Shown in pieces: positions 1 through 7,226 of a stretch of 11,599 nt of DNA. Under the pieces are notes generated by a model. The model was given only the letters and a program-made list of their open reading frames with translations, did not search any database and had not been told where the DNA came from. The translations under genes were made by a program, and so were the position numbers. The first letter of the stretch is position 1, and each line of letters starts with the position of its first letter. The stretch is from Phoronis ovalis (lineage: Eukaryota; Phoronida; Phoronidae): assembly GCA_028565635.1 (NCBI GenBank), contig JAOXYB010051946.1, positions 1 to 11,599 on the forward strand, written 5' to 3'.

Positions 1-650
1 CCTCTTGTCGAAAGTTTCATGAAATTTTGACTGTTTGACCTCTGAATGACCTTTTGGACCTCAAAGTCAGCTAAGATTCCCTCTAAATGACCTGTTAACT
101 TCATTTTTGAACTTTTCATCAAATTTCCGGAAATTAATTTTTTTTGACCTTTTGACCTCAGAATGACCATACGACCCCTAGAGTACCTTTAAATAACATA
201 AAACCATCATTTTCGGAAGTTAAATGCAATTATAAGAGTTTGACCTTAAGGTCAGCTATGATGACGTAGGGATGACATATGTCAAATTATACGACTGTAG
301 CACCAATCTGTCTTGATTTATACACTCTTACTTATTAAAATTAGCCAAAAACATGCTAAAATAAAAATCTGACCTTTAGATCCATAAAAGACCTCAAAAA
401 TCATCAAGGTACCTTTAGGTCACCAGATATCTTCATTTTTGAACGTTTTAAGACATTTTTGAAATTTGATGTCCTAACCTCAAATTGACCCTGACCTAAT
501 TTTTTTGTATGTCCCCCTCCCTACTAAGTCCACAACATAAGTTTGACACCCATATCTCGAAGCGTCTCCAAGTTATGGACGTTTGAAAATTGGAAGAAAA
601 AAAAGAAAAAAGATACAATCTCAATAGATTGCACTTGCTGTGCAACCTAA
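1..650 (+). mobile_element. Helitron-like non-autonomous repeat, copy 1, 3' end at 650
   Basis: The segment from about 350 to 650 is repeated in inverted orientation at 2041-2330 with roughly 90% identity by eye. It ends with a hairpin (arms 626-634 and 640-648, one mismatch, loop TTGCT) followed by CTAA at 647-650, and similarity to the other copy stops exactly there. A short hairpin followed by CTRR, then a host T, is the known Helitron 3' signature, and here the next base is T. The upstream part (1-395) is rich in TGACCT and appears to be a diverged internal duplication: a stretch containing CTTCATTTTTGAAC occurs near 100 and again near 431. The 5' end lies outside the window or is not recognisable. 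No transposase or helicase coding is visible. It could instead be another hairpin-ended repeat family. Confidence 0.55.
626..648 (+). repeat. terminal hairpin of repeat copy 1
   Basis: The arms AGATTGCAC and GTGCAACCT pair with one mismatch around the loop TTGCT. The hairpin overlaps the CTAA that ends the repeat. In copy 2 the same hairpin is perfect, so the mismatch here looks like decay. Confidence 0.65.
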
Positions 651-2040
651 TAACTAACTCTCCATCACAGATCCCAGCAGTATTCTCTAACCATTCTGAT
701 TCTTAGGAATGTACACTGTGATAGGCTGTGTACAACATGTTTATGAATAGTTATTATTGTTGAGATAGGAAAGGGTTGTATTTAATCTTTTTTGTGACTG
801 CCATTGCAGAAGTTTATTACTTGTGTTCATAAAAATCCAATTTATTTCCTTTGAGCTGTAGTTACTATACCCGCATTTCCTCCTCAATGTCCTGTCAAAA
901 CAGATATTTCTGACGTCATTTTACACATCACAAACTAGTACTTATACATACAAAAGAGCATATAAACTCGGAAACCTAGACTAAAGTATACATTTTTGTG
1001 AAGAAATATTTGAACATTTTGAAAGTGTACTTACGTCTATATGTCACATGATTATGAAATCATTTTAAAAATAAAACTTTAACAAAATATAACAAGAATA
1101 CCCCAGCAGACAGAAAGCAAAAACTCGGCTAAAATTTATTTCACATAGTGATCTTCCAAACAAGGTCTCATGTTTTTATATTAAATTTTCTAAATTTTCA
1201 TTTTTTTCTGACAACCCTTATTTTTAGAGCACACCAACTAAGAACCAAGCAAAGTTTCAAAAATCTGAGATAGTTTATTGGAGATCACTATTTGAAGTTT
1301 ATTTTGTTCAAATTTCACATTTAATCTTCAGGGGTGTTTTTAGCCATAATGGCCTCCTTACTGATTACATAATCATTTTGATAATAGACAAGCAAAATTT
1401 TCATAATCCTTGTACTAATATCTCCTCAAAAATGTAGACTTATACTTGTGTAACATTTACCTAAATATCCAAAATTAAACTCAAATTGTGAAGTACAGTA
1501 TAAGTTGTCCTAAACAGTACTAGACACCTTAAGCCAGATGGATATAAATTGGACATAAAACTCTAAATCCATAATACCATAACAGCTCAGTATCTTTTGT
1601 TCAGTAGATTACTCTGATCTCTGTAGCTTTAAAGTACAGGATGTGTAACACACAATACTAATATAAATCATTAAGTTTTAACCTTTCTTTGTAACAGAAG
1701 TGTCTACTAGCAGTCCAACATAGTAAGGTTTCTAGTCATCGAGCTACTCTTTGCAATCCTCTAGAAATTCTTATGCGCAGGCTGGGCAGCATATATTCCC
1801 TTTGCATTTAAGTGCAAAGAGAGCGATTTGAAATTCTAAGCCCCTGGGGGGAATTGGTTATGATTTTGGTGGGAACCTGAAGCCATGACCCCAAGAATCT
1901 AACCATGGCATGTTTATACCATTTAGTACGTCCTAATAATAGTCTGACCCAAAACTGACATATTGCTCAATTCAGACACTATCATCTTTCAAATTTAACA
2001 CGAACTCTCCCATACAATGAAATTCTTCATACAACAATAT
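651..2040. other. unannotated spacer between two inverted repeat copies
   Basis: I see no supported gene here. A full palindromic cAMP-response-element sequence (TGACGTCA) lies at 911-918. Just below it on the minus strand is a 21-base open segment flanked by splice-like signals (871-891), too short to call as an exon. A 7-bp hairpin with arms CTTTGCA and TGCAAAG lies near 1800-1820. The rest is AT-rich and shows no recognisable structure. Confidence 0.5.
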
Positions 2041-2330
2041 TTAGGTTGCACAGCAAGTGCAACCTATTGAGATTGTATCTTTTTTTCTTTCTTCCAATTT
2101 TCAAACGTCCATAACTTGGAGACGTAATGAGCTATGGGTGTCAAACTTAAGGTGTGGACTTAGTAGGGAGGGGGACATACAAAAATTAGGTCAGGGGTCA
2201 ATTTGAGGTCAGTAGCTCAAATTTCAAAAATGTCTTAAACCGTTCAAAAATGAAGATATCTGGTGACCTAGAGGTCACATTGATGATTTTTGGAAGGTGT
2301 TAATTAGGACCAATATGTCAGATTTTAGGT
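2041..2330 (-). mobile_element. Helitron-like non-autonomous repeat, copy 2, truncated
   Basis: Read on the minus strand, this matches about 350-650 closely and ends in the same hairpin plus CTAA at 2044-2041. Similarity fades beyond about 2330, so only the 3' third of the element is recognisable. On the minus strand the base after CTAA is A, not the T expected at a classical Helitron insertion, which is the main mark against that class. The copy points tail to tail toward copy 1, 1.39 kb away. Two independent insertions are the simplest reading, because the recognisable termini face inward and therefore cannot be the outer ends of one larger transposon. Confidence 0.55.
2043..2065 (-). repeat. 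perfect terminal hairpin of repeat copy 2
   Basis: The arms AGGTTGCAC (2043-2051) and GTGCAACCT (2057-2065) are perfectly complementary around a 5-base loop. The hairpin lies immediately inside the element's last bases, as in Helitron 3' ends. Confidence 0.7.
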
Positions 2331-2393
2331 TAATTTATGATCGACAATATCAACGGAAAAACATTTCAAGAAATACACCATTAATAAATTATT

Positions 2394-2550
2394 TATTGAA
2401 AAGAAATACCCCACGTAGAATCGATTTTTGCAAAAATAGCACCCCCAAGGTAAACATTGCTAAATATACAGAAAAAAGATATCACATTGTAAAAACCAAA
2501 AGCTGAAAACGAGGGCCCATGGGGCAGAACATATACAGTAGCTTAGAATG
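2394..2550 (+). repeat. diverged copy of the CCATGGGGC-containing repeat
   Basis: The end of this segment (AAAGCTGAAAACGAGGGCCC, then ATGGGGCAGAACATA) matches 4433-4470 with scattered differences. The preceding bases carry the same alternation of ACCCC tracts, GGTAAA and A-runs. It is therefore a third, more decayed member of the repeat seen at 4181-4505 and 4641-4931. The 5' boundary is uncertain. No coding potential is evident. Confidence 0.45.
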
Positions 2551-3210
2551 AGATAGCTGCATCCTAACCCGCGTTTAGGCTGCAGTATGCACCTACAGAA
2601 AAAGATCAAAATTCTGTGCAGCAAAATTTTCTACACACATTTTCACATATTTTGTGTTAACAGACTCATAAATCCCCATAAATCATTATATAAATAGTTT
2701 GCTTTGAAACATTTTATTAGTTATCTGAACATGATTTCAAAAATTTTTGCAATCGTACCAGTTTTAAGAAAGTTTTACAACCACATGAAAAAATTTCAAC
2801 CTATCCGCCGTTTTAATCTCGTTCCTGAATTTCTGTGAAGCATGTTTTATAAAAAAAATACTATCAAAAGAAAGTATCCTGCTTGTTTGAGGACATTTTA
2901 AGAAAAATCCTTTCACAGATGTATTAGGAAATATTTTAAGCATTTGGCCTTTTGGGTGAAAATAGTCTCAGGGTTTTTGCTGTGGCATTTCCTGCACAAA
3001 CACTACATATGGATACAACTACAACGTTTACGCAGGAAACGTTGTTGTTACTGCAACTATGGATGAGAGACCCCCGGGAAGTAGACCCGTTAATAGACCC
3101 CTAGTCAACCAGCCTTTCTTAGGAATGATGATTTATGTAACCACAGTTCTGACCTTCCGTGACTGACCTTTTCATTGTTATGTTCAAAAGCACAAAATTA
3201 TATAGCCTAC
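2551..3210. other. non-coding stretch with a hairpin, downstream of the small minus-strand gene
   Basis: I found no supported gene. A 9-bp hairpin lies at 3021-3045, and a CCCCCGGG motif at 3071-3078 recalls the ends of the repeats at 4487 and 4913. If the minus-strand gene at 3211-3632 continues, this stretch would be one of its introns or its 3' region. Minus-strand acceptor-like sites exist here (for example before 2990 and 2800), but each candidate runs into a stop within a few codons. Confidence 0.4.
3021..3045. repeat. 9-bp perfect inverted repeat
   Basis: ACAACGTTT (3021-3029) and AAACGTTGT (3037-3045) are exact reverse complements around a 7-base loop. Pairing continues imperfectly outward. 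Function is unknown. It is not followed by a T-run, and a bacterial-type terminator would make no sense in this setting. Confidence 0.6.
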
Positions 3211-3293
3211 CTGTTCATCGGCATATATAATTAACCTTGATGCAGAAGCATTAAACAATGTTTTATTTGTGACTGCGTTTTCTGGGCATATGA
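3211..3293 (-). CDS. candidate third exon of the unidentified minus-strand gene
   Basis: A pyrimidine-rich acceptor (TTTCTCTCATAG) precedes 3293 and a CAG|GTAGGC donor follows 3211, giving an 83-base segment. Read as two bases plus 27 codons it is open from end to end (starting ICPENAV, ending YADEQ) and finishes in phase 0. The preceding exon's best donor instead supplies two bases, which here gives SHMPRKRSHK and a stop at 3265-3263. That stop overlaps an AATAAA on the minus strand (3267-3262). So either this is a terminal exon giving a protein of about 53 residues, or the upstream donor is shifted, or a microexon intervenes. I cannot choose between these from sequence alone. Confidence 0.3.
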
Positions 3294-3439
3294 CTATGAG
3301 AGAAAAACTGAGTAGACGTTAAAGCCCCTAAAGTTGTTGACAAAGTCACCACTGAATCTAGGAGGAGACTAAACTTCACAAGCATAAATCAGACAGTATA
3401 CACATATTAACAACTTAAGAAATTAAAAGATTTACACAC

Positions 3440-3491
3440 CTTGTGTGCTGCCTAGTGCGCCATGAAGGTGGCGGAAAGATGTCATCAGACT
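3440..3491 (-). CDS. second exon of the unidentified minus-strand gene
   Basis: The 52-base segment is bounded by a TTAG acceptor at 3493-3492 and an AAG|GTGTGT donor whose intron starts at 3439. Its first two bases complete the codon left by the exon ending at 3554, giving E, then SDDIFPPPSWRTRQHT. The composition (acidic start, proline cluster, tryptophan, basic end) looks like real coding sequence, and the neighbouring acceptor choice would create an immediate stop. It ends with two bases of a split codon. An alternative donor two bases further on would shift the phase and keep the next candidate exon fully open. I do not recognise the family. Confidence 0.45.
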
Positions 3492-3553
3492 CTAAGATGA
3501 CGAGCATAAAAATTAAAAATTACGTGGAAATTACTTAAAATGATAGTGCTTAC

Positions 3554-3632
3554 CGTTATTTAGCTTTGGAGGATGAAGCAGGTTTGGATTCTCCAAAAGC
3601 TCCCTTAATGTGATACCGCAGGGTTGCGACAT
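3554..3632 (-). CDS. first coding exon of an unidentified small gene
   Basis: The ATG at 3632-3630 sits in a fair initiation context (G at -3), with an in-frame TAA four codons upstream, so the start is well placed. The exon encodes 26 residues beginning MSQPCGITLREL, with an amphipathic ITLRELLENPNLL stretch and then LHPPKLNN. It ends with one base before a strong donor, G|GTAAGC. It joins in frame to 3491-3440. No signal peptide or membrane segment is visible. I do not recognise the protein; length, phase and composition support a real gene but give no function. Transcription would run from about 3700 toward lower coordinates, the same direction as the GAB gene. Confidence 0.5.
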
Positions 3633-3672
3633 TTCGGCAAATTAAGGTTTGTAAAGTTGTCAAAATGTCTCA

Positions 3673-3693
3673 ATATTTCTCCGGGAGAAATAT
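3673..3693. promoter_or_regulatory. 21-bp palindrome just upstream of the small gene's ATG
   Basis: ATATTTCTCC and GGAGAAATAT are exact reverse complements around one central G. It lies 41-61 bases upstream of the ATG at 3632, so it falls in the likely 5' UTR or core promoter. It could be a dimeric transcription-factor site or an RNA hairpin. No specific factor is assigned. Confidence 0.4.
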
Positions 3694-3760
3694 CCTATAA
3701 ACACGGGCTACTTCTCTGTCGATGTAAGAAACTTATTAGTATTCATAAAAACCGATGTCT

Positions 3761-3770
3761 GATTGGTTCA
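3761..3770 (-). promoter_or_regulatory. CCAAT box, possible promoter of the small minus-strand gene
   Basis: On the minus strand this reads TGAACCAATC followed by AGA, matching the NF-Y type CCAAT consensus (RRCCAATCR). It lies about 130 bases upstream of the ATG at 3632, a normal promoter distance. No convincing TATA box accompanies it in the right orientation. The assignment depends on the gene at 3554-3632 being real. Confidence 0.35.
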
Positions 3771-3832
3771 TTTTTGTTAGGGTCAAGGACGCTTGCGTAT
3801 TGCAGTGTATATGCACCCAAAATTACATAAAT

Positions 3833-3847
3833 TGCAGTGTCACTGCA
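3833..3847. repeat. 15-bp palindrome
   Basis: TGCAGTG and CACTGCA flank a central T as exact reverse complements. A related half (TGCAGTG) also occurs at 3801-3807. The role is unknown. Confidence 0.5.
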
Positions 3848-4180
3848 TACTTAGGGGAAGACAATGATAAAAACATGTTTTTTAACTGGAACAATGTTTT
3901 CATGTTAAAAATAATTTTAAAAAAAGATGTACGTATGATCTACAAAATATAGATTTTGTTCGCCATAATTTTATCAAACCTCTAATATTTATAGAATGTT
4001 TTCGGGTTGTTTTCTCAGAAATCACTCTGGAAAGTTTACAGGCCACACAAAAATATTGCCGTCCAAATTATTGCCCACGGTAACATGCTTTCTCAGTAAT
4101 ACTTTTTTTTACTTCCACATTTCACTTGAATATTATCGAAACTCAGTCGTTTTACACTTCTGAGAGTAAATCCCTAGGGG
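3848..4180. other. AT-rich spacer, nothing recognised
   Basis: No gene, RNA or clear repeat was recognised. It lies between the putative upstream region of the small minus-strand gene and the first CCGGG-ended repeat. Confidence 0.4.
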
Positions 4181-4505
4181 TGGGATACCTGATAAAAAAC
4201 ACTTGATGGGGGTGTGAAGGCTCAGGTAAAAAGCTCACCCGAAAGCTCATAACCAATGGTAAAAATTGCTTTCCAAAAAATACCCCTTGGTAAAAAAAAA
4301 ACTCGAAAAGTACACCCATGGTAAAAAAAAATCCTGGAAATATACCCTCCTTGGAAAATTCTGCTATTTACATGCCACTGGTAAAATGAATTGCTATATA
4401 GTGTCTCTGCCATTTTTGCCATGGTAAACATTTTAGCTGAAAAAGGGGGTCCATGGGGCGGCACATACATACATAGTATGAGAGTACCCCCGGGAGTATA
4501 TACAG
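4181..4505 (+). repeat. dispersed repeat with an internal minisatellite, copy A
   Basis: It begins TGGGATACCTGATAA with GATGGGGGTGTG soon after, and ends CGGCACATACATACATAG, then GAGTACCCCCGGGAGTAT. Both ends match the segment 4641-4931 in the same orientation, so the two are related units about 460 bases apart. The centre is a degenerate minisatellite. No transposase or terminal inverted repeat was found, so the class is unknown. Confidence 0.5.
4225..4450 (+). repeat. degenerate minisatellite, about 31-bp period
   Basis: The motif GGTAAAA or close to it starts at 4225, 4258, 4289, 4320, 4353, 4380 and 4423, giving spacings of 33, 31, 31, 33, 27 and 43. Several units end in an ACCC tract followed by TTGG or ATGG. 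An 82-codon open frame on the minus strand over this array only reflects the repetition and is not called as a gene. Confidence 0.6.
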
Positions 4506-4640
4506 GGAGTAAATAGAATTAGCGCCTTAAAAAAATAAGTTGGTGTTGACTAGTGTGAAGATTCTATATAAAGTGTTGGATGCTGGTTTGTGCTGGCTAT
4601 AAAAATATTGACATGTGTCAGTCCGAGGTATCAGGCGGCC

Positions 4641-4931
4641 TGGGATACTTAACAAAGTTTTGGATAGGGGTGTGCGACACAGACTTAAAAACCAAATCCT
4701 CTCAACTATTTTTCCCTGTCAAAAAAAACCGGTTTGCTTAACTTTTTTGTGCTAAAAAACCTGATTGCTAAATCTGTCTGTCGTATTGGAAAATCGTCAA
4801 AAACCGGATCCTCTCTGCTAATTTGATAAAAAAATACTATATCTGCTAACTTGGTAAAAAAAACTGAATCTACTGTAACGGTACATCCCTACATAGACGG
4901 AACCCTGAGTATCCCCGGGGGTATCAATCCG
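4641..4931 (+). repeat. dispersed repeat, copy B
   Basis: It begins TGGGATACTTAACAAAG, then GATAGGGGTGTG, and ends CGGTACATCCCTACATAG, then GAGTATCCCCGGGGGTAT. This parallels copy A at both ends. The interior repeats CTGCTAA and AAAAACC motifs rather than the GGTAAAA unit, so the core has diverged or been replaced. Confidence 0.45.
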
Positions 4932-5439
4932 GGATATATCAGCCGAATTATTATTGCAGTGCGGATACGTCACAACATCTGGAATGGTACAGATAGGTCA
5001 AGTTTCTTGTAATCAGTGCTAGCCTGAAACGTATTGATATTCTTGCAAAACAGAACGGACAGCAGAGCGGTCAGAGTATATTTATTTACGGTAATCATCA
5101 TACAAGTTCTGCAATAACCAGTAGTATTGATTTTCCTTCATACAGCCACCACAACGAGATATATTTTTCTTACTACCCACGTCCTTTTATGAACAGCATT
5201 TGAATTTTTAGAAACGAGTCAGTTCTACAGTTGTCGCAAACTTCGCAACATGCAAGCAATTTTACTTCTTGAGTTTCCCTTAGAGAAACATCCGCACCAA
5301 TATTTTTCATTTTGTATTATTTTATTTTATAAATTATTTTGTAAATTTTCATTAGATTTGGACAAATTCATTAATTTGTCTTATTAAGCTTTAAGATATG
5401 TGTAGTACTTTTTTGTGTATTGCACTATATGATTTAAGT
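4932..5439. other. non-coding stretch, no supported gene
   Basis: An open frame without ATG runs from 4997 to 5203 on the plus strand (68 codons) but resembles no protein I know. The rest is AT-rich. Confidence 0.35.
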
Positions 5440-5660
5440 TAGTGCACCTGCCGACGACTCCGACCTTTCGGAAAACTTTTCAGGCTTTTGATATAAAGCG
5501 ATTTTCTTGCTTACTATCGATTTCTAAAATAACCACCGGGTGTTCTTTTGTCGTTACTCGACTGTTAAAAAAGTGGCGATTCCATGGCGATCACGAGACA
5601 GACCTCCATGTGATAAGACATGAATGCATTGAATTTGTTACGCTTCGAAGGTACAACCGG
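5440..5660. other. CpG-rich patch, possible promoter or exon region
   Basis: I count about 15 CpG dinucleotides here in about 220 bases, while the region 7200-8800 has about the same number in 1.6 kb. On the minus strand, 5523 down to 5448 is an open 76-base segment (25 codons plus one base, starting KSIVSKK) between a TTTTAG acceptor and a CAG|GTGCAC donor. It might be an exon of a minus-strand transcript, a 5' exon, or a young repeat. The 77-codon plus-strand frame across the patch does not look like a protein. Confidence 0.2.
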
Positions 5661-5725
5661 CTATTCCTGGTATGATATACATAAAATAAAGGCTATAGAG
5701 GGCAGTTTGTACAATTTTGCACACG

Positions 5726-5756
5726 AATGTTGCATTTAAGCGAAAACTGCAACATT
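5726..5756. repeat. 9-bp inverted repeat
   Basis: AATGTTGCA (5726-5734) and TGCAACATT (5748-5756) are perfect reverse complements around a 13-base loop. No gene is attached. Confidence 0.55.
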
Positions 5757-7200
5757 ACTTCTCACCTTCACAAAGAGTCGAAAATTGTTTTCTCTCATTT
5801 TGTCATAAGTAACCCAGAAATATTTTCCTGGGGTCTGTCTACAGAATAAAGAACATCGCTCAACTAAGAGATGATTATGTCAGTGCAGCCAATGCAAACT
5901 TATGTCCAGACTAATATAATTCAAATCTACATTATAATGTGCCGATAATATACTATTAAAAAAGGCTCCGTCGAGAGTGGTCTTCCCGTGGTCTTGTGCA
6001 GTGCGGTACCCCTGGACCACTTGTTTAGTTTTTTCCCAGACATTCATTGACTATACCTTTCCAATGCTATCAAATTTGTCAGAAATAGAATTTCTGGGGT
6101 TGATATCGAGAATGCGGAGAGAAAAATGACAGTCCCGAAAAACAGGATAACCCGGGCAGGACAATTTTGATATATATATAGAAGATGTTAGTTGGTTGAG
6201 ATCCCAGCCGAGCATACCCTTATATATGAAAATATGAAGTGATCCTCTGGGCATCACAGTGATCAGTGGCCCAATATAATGGATACGACCGTGCACGGGG
6301 CGTGCACGACGGTCATGAGTTCCAATGCAGGCAGAGCCGTAGTTCATTTCATTTTTCTTAATCGAAATTTCATTTTTTGTAACTTTTTCTTGGAATGTAT
6401 TATTTTTACGATTGTTTAAATGTCTAGCTAGGTATTCGTTATCAGTACCAAAAAATCCGTTTTGTCATCAATGATTAAACGCCACCTTTTTGATACTCAG
6501 CAAACCGAATCTTTGCGAAATAATCATATAATGTTTTCATAAAAATTCCATCAAGATTTTGCGGTGGCCTGCATTTTGTGTCAAATTAAGCCCAATGTGA
6601 AAAATATCATGGGACGGTTATGCGCTTTTAAGACTTAATTCTTTCACCCATGAAGTCTGTTGAATTTGTCAGATAGATTTTTAATTAAAAAGTAAAATAA
6701 AAAATAGATGGAGCTAACACAAAGCTGATCAGAAAGTATGACATCATGCAGTAGGTGCTAAAATACACCTGGTGACGTGTGACACGTTTTTATTTCTGAA
6801 GTCTTAATCTTTTGTTTATAATTTGAGAACATTCAATGCTATACACGAATTTCAAATATTTCTGAAATTGGCTTTCTTTTCATTCTCACTTTGCTTAAAT
6901 TTTTAAGCATATAAATGTGTTTAAACCAGGCTGTTCAATTCCGGACCAGGCGCTTGTTCAAATGGAGGCCATTTTTAATTGTATGTCTCATTATTGCTCA
7001 TAGTTTATGGTATGTGAGTTTAGCTACTAATATATTGGTATTAGAAAATATAAAACAAATTATTTTGTCACTCAATCCCCTAACTGAAAAATAGGTCGTC
7101 CACATGTGTCTCAGGTTCTTGATTTTTACATTTTGTTAGCTGACAGAGGTGAACTCATTGCAATGGTGTTTCAGGGTAGTACCCATACCTAGGGTGTATT
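5757..7200. other. intergenic stretch, no supported gene
   Basis: No coding exon could be supported on either strand. A 98-codon minus-strand frame at 6051-6347 has no recognisable domain and is judged spurious. A short TA run lies near 6171-6180, and a GC-rich imperfect palindrome at 6287-6314. The GAB transcript probably ends near the upper boundary of this stretch. Confidence 0.4.
6287..6314. repeat. GC-rich imperfect palindrome
   Basis: GACCGTGCAC (6287-6296) pairs with GTGCACGACGGTC (6302-6314), leaving a 3-base bulge. The segment also contains CGTGCACG twice. It stands out from AT-rich surroundings. No function is assigned. Confidence 0.45.
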
Positions 7201-7226
7201 TGTTTTGACTTAAATTGCACAAAACA

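Noticed and set aside
1-500. CRISPR-like or regularly spaced array suggested by repeated TGACC motifs
   Set aside because: Spacing is irregular, the repeats are degenerate, and the host is clearly an animal with spliced genes.
395-2330. Reading the two inverted arms as terminal inverted repeats of one 1.9-kb DNA transposon
   Set aside because: The sharply defined ends (hairpin plus CTAA) face inward, the outer boundaries fade gradually, and the interval encodes no transposase.
2297-2506. 69-codon plus-strand open frame
   Set aside because: It runs across the edge of repeat copy 2 and the next repeat and has no protein-like features.
4222-4470. 82-codon open frame on the minus strand
   Set aside because: It is simply the translation of the 31-bp degenerate minisatellite.
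4997-5203. 68-codon plus-strand open frame without ATG
   Set aside because: Stop-free stretches of this size are expected by chance over six frames. The peptide does not resemble a known family, and no splice signals clearly bound it.
6180-6230. tRNA-like text near TTAGTTGGTTGAGATCCC, suggesting a tRNA-derived SINE
   Set aside because: It resembles pieces of the internal promoter boxes, but the A and B boxes are not at proper spacing and no cloverleaf or SINE tail is visible.
6051-6347. 98-codon open frame on the minus strand
   Set aside because: No recognisable domain, transposase or reverse-transcriptase motif; no splice or promoter context. Length is within chance for this window size.
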